Source: Scytonema hofmannii PCC 7110
GTDB lineage: Bacteria; Cyanobacteriota; Cyanobacteriia; Cyanobacteriales; Nostocaceae
NCBI RefSeq assembly: GCF_000346485.2
Contig: NZ_KQ976354.1
Span: 124,001-188,000 of the forward strand
Length of the DNA: 64,000 nt
Reading direction: 5' to 3'
This document shows, in pieces, positions 1-8,547 of the stretch. The notes below the pieces were generated by a model that saw only the letters and a program-made list of their open reading frames with translations, searched no databases and was not told the DNA's origin. The translations under genes were made by a program, and so were the position numbers. Every line of letters starts with the position of its first letter. Position 1 is the stretch's first letter.

Positions 1-1
1 A

Positions 2-1195
2 GATGCCCAACCAGGGAAGATTTTGCACGAGATCCGTCATGGCGAATTAGCACATTTCAAGCAAATACCTCATACCCCCTACTACGGCACAGCTGATGCC
101 ACACCCTTGTTTTTGATTGTCCTCCACGAAACCTGGAAGTGGTTGGGAGATGACTCTATGTTACGCGATTACCGAGACGTGGCGCTGCGTTGCTTAGAAT
201 GGATTGACAAATATGGTGACTTAGACGGTGATGGGTTTCAGGAGTACAAAACGCGATCGCCACGGGGAATTGAAAACCAAGGCTGGAAAGACTCAGGGGA
301 TGCAGTTGTTTATGCCGACGGCAGTCAGGTAAAAGCACCCAAGGCGCTTTGTGAGTTGCAAGGTTATGTGTTTGATGCTTGGATGCGGATGGCAGAGGCG
401 TTCGAGGTGCTGGGTGAAGGCGAATTTTCCACCGAATTACGCACCAAAGCTGCAAAACTACGTACCCAATTTGAAGAACGCTTTTGGTGTGAAGACATTG
501 GTTTTTATGCCTTTGCTCTCGATCCAGATAAACGACCCGTTAAGACGATCGCCTCAAACCCAGGTCATTGTCTCTGGAGTGGCATTATCAGCCCAGAACG
601 TGCTAAGTGCGTTGCCAAGCGCTTGTTTGCCCCAGATATGTGGAGTGGTTGGGGCATTCGCACTTTATCTACTCAAAATCAGGCTTACAATCCTTTTTCC
701 TATCATCGCGGCTCAGTGTGGCCCCACGACAACAGTATCATTGCTCTAGGATTGAAGCGTTACGGTTTTGCCCAAGAGGCAGCCCATGTTGCCCGTGGCA
801 TTTTTGAGGCAGGCAGCTATTTTAGCAATTATCGTCTACCAGAACTTTATGCAGGTGTCGAGCGAGAACCAGGAAGTTTTCCAGTACCGTACATACAGGC
901 AAACGTACCTCATGGATGGGCAGCAGCGTCAGTATTTCAGCTATTGCAAGCGATACTTGGTTTGCAAGCTGATGCTCCTAATAACTGCCTTTATGTCGAT
1001 CCATATCTCCCCGAAAACCTACCTGAATTAACGCTGCGACATATGGAAGTTGGGAAGGCACACGTTGACTTGCGATTTTGGCGAGAGGGCGATACGACTT
1101 GCTGGGATGCTACTGTTCAATCCGGTAAGGTTGAGGTGAAGGAACAAGCTTGGCAACCTTGGACTTCCATCTCACTCGAAGAATATTCATTTTGA
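2..1195 (+). CDS. Glycogen debranching enzyme (amylo-alpha-1,6-glucosidase type), C-terminal part, cut by window edge
   Basis: The reading frame is open from base 2, so the gene starts before the window; 397 residues plus a stop are visible. The visible part reads as the catalytic (alpha/alpha)6-barrel of GDE-C type amylo-1,6-glucosidases. Recognisable stretches are GTADATPLF near the start, DGDGFQEY, NQGWKDSGD, WSGWGIRTLS and YNPFSYHRGSVWPHDN, the last being the acidic/aromatic substrate pocket region. The family removes alpha-1,6 branch glucose from glycogen-like glucans in the cytosol. The extreme C-terminus is a beta-rich tail ending at the stop. The family is clear; exact substrate is inferred, because some members act on other oligosaccharides. 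Confidence 0.85.
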   Translation, partial: DAQPGKILHEIRHGELAHFKQIPHTPYYGTADATPLFLIVLHETWKWLGDDSMLRDYRDVALRCLEWIDKYGDLDGDGFQEYKTRSPRGIENQGWKDSGDAVVYADGSQVKAPKALCELQGYVFDAWMRMAEAFEVLGEGEFSTELRTKAAKLRTQFEERFWCEDIGFYAFALDPDKRPVKTIASNPGHCLWSGIISPERAKCVAKRLFAPDMWSGWGIRTLSTQNQAYNPFSYHRGSVWPHDNSIIALGLKRYGFAQEAAHVARGIFEAGSYFSNYRLPELYAGVEREPGSFPVPYIQANVPHGWAAASVFQLLQAILGLQADAPNNCLYVDPYLPENLPELTLRHMEVGKAHVDLRFWREGDTTCWDATVQSGKVEVKEQAWQPWTSISLEEYSF

Positions 1196-1235
1196 TGTTG
1201 ACTCTTTATGTTCATGAATGTCGAACCCCTAAATA

Positions 1236-1493
1236 TCAATCTCTTCTGGTGCGATTTCTACTTCTTGTCAATCGTTCAGAATAAGACCTAAGCAATGGAT
1301 GATCCTCTTTATTGATTCCCGATAGCGAAGGTTCGTTCTCATATCTGTTAGAACCTGTACCTGAACCTATGCCTCCCATGAGTTGCAACAGATAAATAAC
1401 TGCAAATACGGCGAAAAATATTCCCGCGAGCGCAAGAGTCGATAAGCCATCAAGTTTTTTATCACAAACTCTTGAAAAATTTGAGTTCTTCAA
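1236..1493 (-). CDS. Small single-pass membrane protein, unknown function
   Basis: An 85-residue frame beginning with a TTG codon; no in-frame ATG precedes it before a stop, and there is no clear Shine-Dalgarno, so the start is uncertain. Residues about 17-40 form one hydrophobic helix, followed by a Gly/Ser linker (GGIGSGTGS) and a basic, Arg-rich C-terminus. I do not recognise the family. Support for a real gene comes from a copy of the recurrent 32-bp promoter signal placed about 40 bp upstream and facing it (1531-1562). It converges on the debranching gene. Likely inner or thylakoid membrane, by inference from the helix only. Confidence 0.4.
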   Translation of the reverse strand: MKNSNFSRVCDKKLDGLSTLALAGIFFAVFAVIYLLQLMGGIGSGTGSNRYENEPSLSGINKEDHPLLRSYSERLTRSRNRTRRD

Positions 1494-1530
1494 CTGTTTA
1501 AAGTAACCATGAAAAACTTGCTATGGTTGC

Positions 1531-1562
1531 AGCCTACATCTTAATAGTGGAAAACTAGTGGA
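1531..1562 (-). promoter_or_regulatory. Recurrent bipartite promoter signal, copy 1
   Basis: Read on the minus strand: box TCCACTAGTTTTCCACT, then 9 nt, then TAGGCT as a TANNNT-type -10 hexamer. The box contains two TCCAC units 11 bp apart, one helical turn. The same box-9-hexamer layout occurs nine times in this window, always between genes. It faces the small membrane protein gene, with the hexamer 38 bp from its putative TTG start. The regulator is unknown: either an alternative sigma factor or an activator that overlaps the -35 region. Confidence 0.65.
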
Positions 1563-1694
1563 AGACGTTAAAACATTTTCAAAATTATTACATATGAGCT
1601 AATATTACACAACTCAAGAATGATTTAAGTCATTAGCTAGATTAGATAGCTTTCACCAAAGGATAGTAAACAAGACATAAGGTTATGAGATAGC

Positions 1695-1841
1695 ATGAAC
1701 ATAAATACTGAAAGACCAACAGAAGCTTGGTTATTTACTCTACTCGATCGCGGTCGTGCATTGTTTTGGTTATTTACTGGATACACCGGAGCCAGTTTAA
1801 ACGCTTACTTTTCTTACGACCAACTAGAGAACCTCATTTAA
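1695..1841 (+). CDS. Possible 48-residue small protein
   Basis: An ATG-initiated frame of 48 codons with a protein-like composition: a polar N-terminus, then a Trp/Phe-rich amphipathic stretch (WLFTLLDRGRALFWLFTGY) and a polar end. No Shine-Dalgarno is evident and I do not recognise a family. It lies in the gap between the small membrane protein and the HtrA-like gene, whose stop at 1866 it approaches convergently. It could be a genuine micro-protein or a chance frame. Confidence 0.3.
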   Translation: MNINTERPTEAWLFTLLDRGRALFWLFTGYTGASLNAYFSYDQLENLI

Positions 1842-1865
1842 TAACAAGGGCATACATTATATGTC

Positions 1866-3209
1866 CTATTGACTATTGGAATTAGTATTAGATTGAGGTG
1901 GAAGTGGTACGGGTTGTAAAGTGAATTGCAAAGTCTGTCTGTTACGCTGCACTTCGATTTGCAAGTTGCTACCCACGCCATTCTTGTCAAGAATTTGTAG
2001 AATTTCGTTAGCAGTAGTAACAGGTTGGTTATTAATTTCTTGGATGACATCTCCTGCACGCAATCCGGCTTTGGCTGCCGGAGAATTAGGAATTACATTG
2101 GCAATTAGAAGTCCGCGATCGGCTTCAATACGAATATTACTGTTAGGAGAATTGTTAATTCTTTGTTTAACTTCAGGTGTTATGGGTAGCATCTCGATAC
2201 CTATGTACGGGTATTCGACCTTCCCTTCAGTAATTAACTGCTGAGCAATTCTTTGAGCCGTATCAATAGGAATAGCAAAACCGATACCTTCTGCACCTTG
2301 AATAATTGCTGTATTAACTCCTAATACTTGACCGCGAGCATTGAGTAGTGGTCCGCCAGAGTTTCCAGGATTAATTGCGGCATCAGTTTGAATATAGTTG
2401 GAGGGTCTAGTGGAAAGATTTAAGGAGCGGTCTATAGCACTAATAACGCCTACTGTGACTGTTTGTTGCAAGCCTAAAGGATTACCGATCGCAACAACCC
2501 ACTGTCCGGACTGCACTGAGTTAGAATTTGCGATTCCCACTGTTGGGAAATTATTATTGCCAGGAATTTGCACGACAGCAATATCACTTATGGGGTCTTG
2601 TCCCAATACCTTACCTTCAAAAGTACGACCATCGGAAAAAGATACTGTCACTGTATCCGCATTGTTAACAACGTGAGCATTAGTGAGAATTCGCCCACTA
2701 GAATCAATGACAAAACCAGAACCAAGACCCCGCACAACTCGTTCTTGAGGTTGTATTGGTACTTCACCAAAAAACCTTCTAAAGAATGGATCGTTAAACA
2801 CACCGGGCAGTTGTGGTACTTGAGTTTTGATAGTTCGGGCAGTATTAATTTGAACTACGGCAGGCGAGACTTTTTTGACGACTTCAACCACAAAGTTAGT
2901 CCCCTCAGCAGTTGGTGTCAGAGGGCGATCGCTTTGATTTTGTGCCTCATTATTTGCTGAAGTTGGAGAAGAAGTTTCTGAAGGAGCGATCGGTTGAGAC
3001 AAATCTGTTTGGCAACCGCTTAAAACTCCTACCGCTATACTAACTAAAGATAGCAAGAAATATGCTTTTCGTTTTTTCCATGAGAACTCGCCTATTAAAT
3101 TAATTTTTTTAGCAAAAGCATTTGATGTTTGTTGATTAAGTTGTCTCCTAAGATTCATTAAATTTGACTCAGTACTAGCCTGGTAATTATGTATACTTCT
3201 TGTTTTCAT
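1866..3209 (-). CDS. HtrA/DegP-like trypsin-family serine protease with one PDZ domain
   Basis: Periplasmic or envelope protease/chaperone of the HhoA/HhoB/HtrA group, which clears misfolded proteins. 447 residues. A hydrophobic segment near residues 50-65 ends in LSGC, a lipobox with Cys66, so a lipoprotein is possible. A Ser/Thr/Pro linker follows. The protease domain (about 105-325) has the triad His179 (TNAHVV), Asp209 (SDIAV) and Ser284 (GNSGGPL). A single PDZ domain covers about 335-430 (GLLIANVIPNSPAAKAGL). The N-terminus ahead of the hydrophobic segment is long and basic, so a start at Met18 is an alternative. A hairpin MITE lies in its 5' region at 3329-3374. Which of the three cyanobacterial paralogues it is cannot be decided here. 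Confidence 0.93.
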   Translation of the reverse strand: MKTRSIHNYQASTESNLMNLRRQLNQQTSNAFAKKINLIGEFSWKKRKAYFLLSLVSIAVGVLSGCQTDLSQPIAPSETSSPTSANNEAQNQSDRPLTPTAEGTNFVVEVVKKVSPAVVQINTARTIKTQVPQLPGVFNDPFFRRFFGEVPIQPQERVVRGLGSGFVIDSSGRILTNAHVVNNADTVTVSFSDGRTFEGKVLGQDPISDIAVVQIPGNNNFPTVGIANSNSVQSGQWVVAIGNPLGLQQTVTVGVISAIDRSLNLSTRPSNYIQTDAAINPGNSGGPLLNARGQVLGVNTAIIQGAEGIGFAIPIDTAQRIAQQLITEGKVEYPYIGIEMLPITPEVKQRINNSPNSNIRIEADRGLLIANVIPNSPAAKAGLRAGDVIQEINNQPVTTANEILQILDKNGVGSNLQIEVQRNRQTLQFTLQPVPLPPQSNTNSNSQ

Positions 3210-3320
3210 AATATTTTCAATCGCTATTACAAAGACTGCAAGTAGATCTGGCTCTATCCATGCGATCGCTAAAAAACGTCTGTATTGATTATTGCTTTCT
3301 GCTATTCAAACTATTAATAA

Positions 3321-3382
3321 TTTAAGGCGGTTCTTCAGTACTTGTTATGCTAAAATAACAAGTACTGAAGAGCCTTTAAGGC
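3321..3382. mobile_element. Solo 46-bp palindromic MITE with perfect 8-bp target duplication
   Basis: A near-perfect palindrome at 3329-3374 (arms GGTTCTTCAGTACTTGTTAT and its complement, loop gctaaa) is flanked by identical 8-bp direct repeats TTTAAGGC at 3321-3328 and 3375-3382. The same palindrome forms both outer ends of the ISL3-type element at 35182-37077. An 8-bp duplication is the usual ISL3-family target repeat, so this looks like a minimal non-autonomous derivative moved by that transposase. It lies between a PRC-barrel gene and the HtrA-like gene and could also act as a hairpin terminator. Confidence 0.85.
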
Positions 3383-3426
3383 TTACAGCATAATGATACA
3401 TACTTCATCTGTAAGCCTTGACTATG

Positions 3427-4266
3427 TTAGAAGCTTTTGTTCTCTATTGGACGACCATCTGTATCAATATCTAGCTCTTCCCGTCGAACCTTCTCTTGAG
3501 CTTCGACTGTATCCCGATCCACGACTTTCTTAACTCGGACTTCTTCTCGGACAACAGCTTCTTTACGAATGTCGGGTGTTTCCTCATAAATTTCCATACG
3601 AGCAACTTCACCTTCACGAAAGGCATCGCCAGGATTACCAGAGGTAGCACTTGTAGGATTTGTGCGCTCAATAACTACTCTCTCTTTCTCCACGGGTACA
3701 GCAACACGAGCATTTTCAGTTTCTATATGTTTGCCAATAGAAACCTCTCCTGCTTTATGGCGTTGTTTATTAGCAACTAACCTTTCTTCATAAAGTTTCA
3801 GATTTTGATTACTCTGTTCGTCAATATCGTACAATGACGGTTCAAGCGAATAGTTATAACTATCTCGGTCATAAGTAGTATCTTGTGCCGTGCCAGAACG
3901 AGCAGCCGTCGGACGATATATATTACGAACTTGTTCTTCATAGTCGTAATCAACTTTTTCTAAGTCGTCAAAGTTAGGCAGGTTTTCGACCTGCTGCTTA
4001 GTTAGACCGCGAACAGATATCTCTTTGTCATCATAATCAACATTAATGAGACCGACAGGAAGCAAGATTTTTTTGCCAAAAACCCAGAATCCAGTATCTA
4101 CTACGAGATAGCGGAAAGAACCTGTACTTTCATCAACTAAAATATCGGCAACTGAACCAACTTTTTTGTCATCACTATCGGTATAAACACTAAAGTTCTT
4201 GAAGTTACTTGCATCGTTATCTTCACGATGTTCGGGATAAAAATCATCAATTTTTACAAGAGCCAT
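3427..4266 (-). CDS. PRC-barrel plus DUF2382 stress protein (AvaK-like)
   Basis: 279 residues counted from the ATG at 4266. That start is chosen because AGGAG lies 9 nt before it; a TTG three codons upstream is less likely. An N-terminal PRC-barrel domain (about residues 20-95, with VGSVADILVDE and FRYLVVDTGFWVFGKKILLP) is followed by a Tyr/Ser-rich linker. The C-terminal DUF2382 domain starts at LKLYEERLVANKQ and is rich in charged Glu/Lys/Arg repeats. Proteins of this layout include AvaK, an akinete marker in heterocystous cyanobacteria; a role in stress or dormancy is inferred. A paralogue lies at 19418-20389. A copy of the recurrent promoter signal faces it 143 bp upstream. Confidence 0.88.
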   Translation of the reverse strand: MALVKIDDFYPEHREDNDASNFKNFSVYTDSDDKKVGSVADILVDESTGSFRYLVVDTGFWVFGKKILLPVGLINVDYDDKEISVRGLTKQQVENLPNFDDLEKVDYDYEEQVRNIYRPTAARSGTAQDTTYDRDSYNYSLEPSLYDIDEQSNQNLKLYEERLVANKQRHKAGEVSIGKHIETENARVAVPVEKERVVIERTNPTSATSGNPGDAFREGEVARMEIYEETPDIRKEAVVREEVRVKKVVDRDTVEAQEKVRREELDIDTDGRPIENKSF

Positions 4267-4408
4267 TTGTATCAACTCCTATTTAAACAAGTATCTACGT
4301 TTCTGTTAGACGGATATTTGATAAATCTCCAATCTCCTTGAATTGAAAGGAATATTATCAAAAAATCCTCATCAGATGCTAGTTAACTGATTAACTGCAT
4401 TTAGCTAG

Positions 4409-4440
4409 AGGATATCTTCAAAAAGTGGAAAACTTGTGGA
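4409..4440 (-). promoter_or_regulatory. Recurrent bipartite promoter signal, copy 2
   Basis: On the minus strand: TCCACAAGTTTTCCACT, 9 nt, TATCCT. It faces the AvaK-like gene that starts at 4266, with the hexamer 143 bp upstream of its ATG. It sits just before the stop of the convergently read ECF transporter gene neighbourhood, so it is intergenic. Confidence 0.7.
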
Positions 4441-4452
4441 GCGATAAACTGT

Positions 4453-5217
4453 TTAAAATATGGAAAATGGAAGCAAGCCAAATCGATCGCACACCGCAAG
4501 ACCGAAAACTGCAAGACCAATCAGAAAATAGACCGCATCCCAAAAGTCGATAGCTCCTAGTTGCACGCGACCCCTTCTAAATCCTCGCATCTGGAGTGCA
4601 GACATCAGTGTAGGAGCACGCCGCACGACAGCAAACAGCAACGGCAGTGAAATTCTTAAAGAATTCCAAATGAAACGGAAGAAATGCTTGGGGTCTAAGT
4701 CAACGCCTTTGATCCTCATCGCATCAGCAATTCGGAAGGCTTCTCCTAAAGTGGTATATAACAGCCGATACGACAAACCGAACGCTAAAGCAACGACTGG
4801 TGGGAGATGAAGCCCCCGAATACCTTTGGTTAAATCCTCAGCGTCCATAGTAGAGAGCATACTGACACTGACAATGATCGCTGCTGTCCACGCTAGAATC
4901 AGACGTAGTTCGGCAGAAGCCACTTCCGCCACTTTTGCAAAGTTACCTGCTAATAAAGGACCGGCAGCTGGGATAAGAATTAGTGCCAGGAAAGTTGGTA
5001 TGTGAATTGCCCATAATACAGCCATCCATTTCCAGGGAGTGCGTGCGATCGCTGCTTGGATAAGTCCTAAGATGACTAACACTAGCATCCATTGCCAACT
5101 TCCTGCCAAAAATAAGAAAAAGAAAAGCAAAATGAGCAACAAAATCTTTACACGCGGATCTCGGCGGTGGACAAATGTATTGCGCTCTTGGTAAAGGGTA
5201 GGTACGCTAGAAGTCAT
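4453..5217 (-). CDS. ecfT: ECF transporter T component (transmembrane EcfT/CbiQ family)
   Basis: 254 residues with about five to six hydrophobic helices. Charged coupling motifs come after the third to fourth helix: MRIKGVD, and later LMSALQMRGFRRG, the Ala-Arg-Gly type signature pair that docks on the ATPases. The protein links the substrate-binding S component to the ATPases in energy-coupling factor uptake systems. It is the last gene of a three-gene minus-strand operon S, A-A, T, 14 bp after the ATPase stop, with a weak GTGGGA ribosome site. No metal-specific CbiM/CbiN genes are adjacent, so cobalt cannot be assumed as the substrate. Confidence 0.85.
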   Translation of the reverse strand: MTSSVPTLYQERNTFVHRRDPRVKILLLILLFFFLFLAGSWQWMLVLVILGLIQAAIARTPWKWMAVLWAIHIPTFLALILIPAAGPLLAGNFAKVAEVASAELRLILAWTAAIIVSVSMLSTMDAEDLTKGIRGLHLPPVVALAFGLSYRLLYTTLGEAFRIADAMRIKGVDLDPKHFFRFIWNSLRISLPLLFAVVRRAPTLMSALQMRGFRRGRVQLGAIDFWDAVYFLIGLAVFGLAVCDRFGLLPFSIF

Positions 5218-5231
5218 GACTTTTTCCCACT

Positions 5232-7016
5232 TCAGTTGAGGTTGTGAGTATTTGAGAGTTGCGAGGCAAGCTCATCATGGGTTAAGGCATTCACGTTTAG
5301 GTGATGAGCCAGTTGTGCAACATCTGGAGGTTGTATATGTAACTCAGCAAGTTTAGCCCAATTATTTTCTGCAAAAACATCATGAATTGGGCTTTGCATG
5401 ACAATTTGTCCTTGCTCTAATACGGTCACTGTATCAGCTACCTCAGCGACAAAATTGACATTATTACTAACTAAAAGCACCGCTTTGCCTTGCTCGCACA
5501 AGTGTTTAAGCATTTGTTTAACTTTTTTAATAGATGTCGCACCAAGACCAAGTGTTGGTTCATCAAGAAGAATGACCTTTGGCTCGACAACTAAGGCACC
5601 TGCCATCGCAACGAGTTTTCGCAGTCCGCGTGAAAGCAGAAGTGGATCGCGATCGAACATATCCTCCCCAATTCCCACTAGTTGACAGACTTGTAATACC
5701 TGGTTCTCAATGTAGTCATCGTCATAGCGTTTTTGCTTGGAGAATAAACCTGTTCTGTTATACTGGCGCTGCTTGAGTGGAAAAGCAACTTCTTCCTTGA
5801 CGGTTTTTTCACTGAGTTGCTCGTCGGGGTTTTGAAGGATAGTTCCTACTGTTAGCCCAAGTTCGGGAACACTTTTGTCTTTTGTATTTACACCCCAGAT
5901 GGTAACTCTACCCTCACTGGGCTTCACTAATCCTGCGATATGCTTAACTACAGTTGTCTTTCCCGCACCACTACGTCCAATCAGTGCATGTACTTCACCT
6001 TCATGAATTGCGATGTTGATATCTTTCAGCACTTTAGGTTCTTTGTTCGAGTAGCAAAATGTTACCCTCTCCATAGAAACTGCTAACTTACCAAAATCGT
6101 TTTTGGCTTGGAATGATTTTTCTAAACAGTGCTGACTTTTTTTAACTCCAAGAGATGAAAGTTGTTGCATGCGACTCGCTTTGTATGCTTGTTGAAACTC
6201 TTCAATCGTCAGTGGTGAAGAGGACATACCCAAAACTTTAGCAAGGGGTAGGGTAACAGGAGGCTCAATATCAGCACGAGACAAAAGTTCTTCATTGCGA
6301 AGAATCTCTTCTGGCGTACCTTCAGCGATCGCTTTACCATCAACCAATACAAGGAGCCGATCGACGACTCGCAAGAGAAAATTAGGATCTCGCTCAACAA
6401 CTATCAGTGTTTTTTTCCTGGACAAGTCGTTAATGATGCTGCTGACTCGATCTTGCCCTATGGGATCGAGCTTGTCCATCACATTATCAAAAATGAGTAT
6501 GTGCGGATCGATCGCAAGAGTTGCTGCAATTGCTAACCTTTGTTGTTGACCTCCTGATAAATCCCAAACTCGCCTATTATCCTCTACATCACCCAATCCT
6601 ACTTGCTCCAGAAGCTGGCGTGCTCGATTGGTAGATTCTTGTTGTGAAGTTCCATTATTTTCCAGAGGGACTTTGACTTCCTCTATCATTTTTAACTGCA
6701 CGAGCTGCGAAGCAAACTCTTCAAAAACCATACCAACGTGTTTTCTGTTTGCACCATTGTCATCCCAATTCTTATCTTGAGATTCCTCTTTTCTGCGACT
6801 GTTAGTATTGACTTCAAGCTCACCAGAAGTTTCACCGCCTGTAATACTTGGTGCTAATCCTGCGATCGCCATACCAAGTGTTGTTTTTCCAGATCCTAAT
6901 GGTCCAATAATACCGATCGTTTCACCATTTTTGATTTCAAAAGAGATTTCTTTTAAAGCACTTTCATCAGCACCAGGGTAGGTGAACGTAAAGTTTTTTG
7001 CATTCACTATTGACAT
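5232..7016 (-). CDS. ECF transporter fused double ATPase (EcfA-EcfA')
   Basis: 594 residues carrying two ABC ATPase domains in tandem. Domain 1 has Walker A GPLGSGKTT (38-46), signature LSGGQ (153-157) and a Walker B reading IFDN (D177-N178), where the catalytic Glu is replaced by Asn. Domain 2 has Walker A GRSGAGKTT (347-355), a degenerate signature SRGLRK (about 462-467) and a normal Walker B LLDEPT (D485-E486). Because composite sites pair one Walker A/B with the other signature, both defects fall in the same site. One competent and one degenerate site is therefore predicted. A good AAAGGAG ribosome site precedes ATG 7016. It is the middle gene of the ECF operon. Confidence 0.92.
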   Translation of the reverse strand: MSIVNAKNFTFTYPGADESALKEISFEIKNGETIGIIGPLGSGKTTLGMAIAGLAPSITGGETSGELEVNTNSRRKEESQDKNWDDNGANRKHVGMVFEEFASQLVQLKMIEEVKVPLENNGTSQQESTNRARQLLEQVGLGDVEDNRRVWDLSGGQQQRLAIAATLAIDPHILIFDNVMDKLDPIGQDRVSSIINDLSRKKTLIVVERDPNFLLRVVDRLLVLVDGKAIAEGTPEEILRNEELLSRADIEPPVTLPLAKVLGMSSSPLTIEEFQQAYKASRMQQLSSLGVKKSQHCLEKSFQAKNDFGKLAVSMERVTFCYSNKEPKVLKDINIAIHEGEVHALIGRSGAGKTTVVKHIAGLVKPSEGRVTIWGVNTKDKSVPELGLTVGTILQNPDEQLSEKTVKEEVAFPLKQRQYNRTGLFSKQKRYDDDYIENQVLQVCQLVGIGEDMFDRDPLLLSRGLRKLVAMAGALVVEPKVILLDEPTLGLGATSIKKVKQMLKHLCEQGKAVLLVSNNVNFVAEVADTVTVLEQGQIVMQSPIHDVFAENNWAKLAELHIQPPDVAQLAHHLNVNALTHDELASQLSNTHNLN

Positions 7017-7052
7017 AAATCACTCCTTTTAATTGGAGAAAAATAATTAACC

Positions 7053-7640
7053 CTAACTCGCATGAATCTGTTTTTGTCTTCGATTGCGTCGCTCTTTGCC
7101 ACGAGGTGCATAACCCAAGTAGCGTTCAATTCGACCATAGAGTTGTGGTACAATAAAGGGAGTCGGGATAGCACCTAGAATTATGCCATCAGTAATTGTA
7201 TTTCCGATAGCAGACAAGATGGCGATTCTAAAGGTTTCTTCGTCAAAGAGAATGAATGCTGTAGCTTCAATTGCTGCATGAAAAAATCCTGCGACTATAG
7301 CAGCGATCGCAACACGAATTTTATTTAGAGGATGGTTACCAATAAGATAACCAGCAGCCATAAAGCCTATAACGTAGCCTACCGCTCCAATAGGATCGTC
7401 GATCTCGTAACCTTCAAGCAAATCGCGAAGAAATTCTCCGAGCATCCCTCCCAAGGAAACAGCAAAGAGAGGCCAACCCTTTGGAACCAGGGCAACAAAC
7501 GACAAGGGGATAAAAAACGGTTTAAAATCTATATCTACAGGGATTTCGGGAATTGCTTCAAAAAGTGTCAGTCCGAGGAAGAAAGTAACTGTAGTAATAA
7601 CAGTAAGCACTGTTAGTTTAATTGTCTTTGTACTCTCCAT
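7053..7640 (-). CDS. ECF transporter S component (substrate-binding membrane protein), substrate unknown
   Basis: 195 residues, about five to six hydrophobic helices and a basic C-terminal tail (RGKERRNRRQKQ). Its length, its loop-rich small-residue helices (GGMLGEFLRDLLEGYEIDDPIGAVGYVIG) and its position first in an operon with a fused ECF ATPase and EcfT mark it as the S component. The substrate cannot be read from the sequence. No cobalamin, thiamin or other riboswitch was recognised in the long leader upstream. It has distant general resemblance to vitamin or precursor S proteins only. Confidence 0.75.
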   Translation of the reverse strand: MESTKTIKLTVLTVITTVTFFLGLTLFEAIPEIPVDIDFKPFFIPLSFVALVPKGWPLFAVSLGGMLGEFLRDLLEGYEIDDPIGAVGYVIGFMAAGYLIGNHPLNKIRVAIAAIVAGFFHAAIEATAFILFDEETFRIAILSAIGNTITDGIILGAIPTPFIVPQLYGRIERYLGYAPRGKERRNRRQKQIHAS

Positions 7641-8112
7641 TTCCTAATAACCTATCTCGAAATTTTCATTAAGTAAGAAACAATTCATTTTTTGCTTGAA
7701 CATCCTTAAAAGAGACAAAACAATAACTCAAGGAAAAACTTTAATATTTCTACTTAGTGGGTTGGCACAAGTAAATTTTACTCATCACAATTATCCTTTA
7801 TCATTTACCCGTGGTAAACGTTTTAACTAAAATTAATGCAGTTGTGATTATTCTGATTGACCTACCTACAACACACTAACTATTAACACTTTCGTAAATT
7901 TGTATATATATTTTTTTGACGATACAGATGGAGCGCATTAGTTATAATGCGATAAAATTGTGTATGAGAAACACTAACATTTTCTATATGAATAAATGTA
8001 CGATCTTGTATCTTAAGGAATAATTTTTCGCTAGTTTTTTGTTTTAACCTTATGTTAAACAATAATTAACTTTATCTTTAAATACTTAATTTAACATTAA
8101 CAAAAATAACTT

Positions 8113-8218
8113 ATATAGCAATCCGTGTGGGAGTTACAAACAGTTAGATCCCCGACTTCTTTAAGAAGTCGGGGATCTGGGCAACCGAATATTCACGAAT
8201 CAGATAGGATTGCTATAT
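8113..8218. repeat. MITE with 12-bp terminal inverted repeats and central hairpin
   Basis: Ends are ATATAGCAATCC (8113-8124) and its complement (8207-8218). The centre is a 33-bp palindrome built on AGATCCCCGACTTCT (8146-8178). The same central hairpin recurs at 50674-50706 and, split by an insertion sequence, at 17370-17387 plus 18857-18876, so this is a dispersed family in this genome. Confidence 0.8.
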
Positions 8219-8358
8219 GCTACTTAAAAACATAAAAATTTCCAAGAGAGTTAAAATTATCTAAATCCTAAAAACTACTTTAAAATTAGTCATTTTTATT
8301 CCTTGGATCGCGCATCAGAAATAAGAAAAAGAAAGCCAATTAAGAAATTCTAGCATTC

Positions 8359-8390
8359 TCCACTAGTTTTCCACCTTTGAGATATAGGCT
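8359..8390 (+). promoter_or_regulatory. Recurrent bipartite promoter signal, copy 3
   Basis: Plus strand: TCCACTAGTTTTCCACC, 9 nt, TAGGCT. It faces the exported lipoprotein gene at 8548, with the hexamer 158 bp upstream of its ATG. Confidence 0.7.
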
Positions 8391-8547
8391 TAGGTATGTT
8401 AATTTAACTTCTACGACGCGAACTTTCTCAATTTCAGAACTATATTACTACTACTAAGGAGGCTTTGATTTATTTAGCTGTACTTTTGAGATTCCATATT
8501 TAAATTGGTAATCTTAGTATTCAGAAAAGAGCAAAGGAGGAAAAATA

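Larger units (their letters stand above)
7641..8547. other. Long AT-rich divergent intergenic region
   Basis: About 900 bp between the divergent ECF operon and the exported protein at 8548. It holds a MITE (8113-8218) and one copy of the recurrent promoter signal (8359-8390). The rest is AT-rich with no frame I would defend and no riboswitch I can recognise. Confidence 0.6.

Noticed and set aside
7641-8112. Vitamin riboswitch ahead of the ECF transporter
   Set aside because: No cobalamin, thiamin or other conserved aptamer core could be recognised in the AT-rich leader; an Infernal/Rfam search would be needed to exclude it fully.
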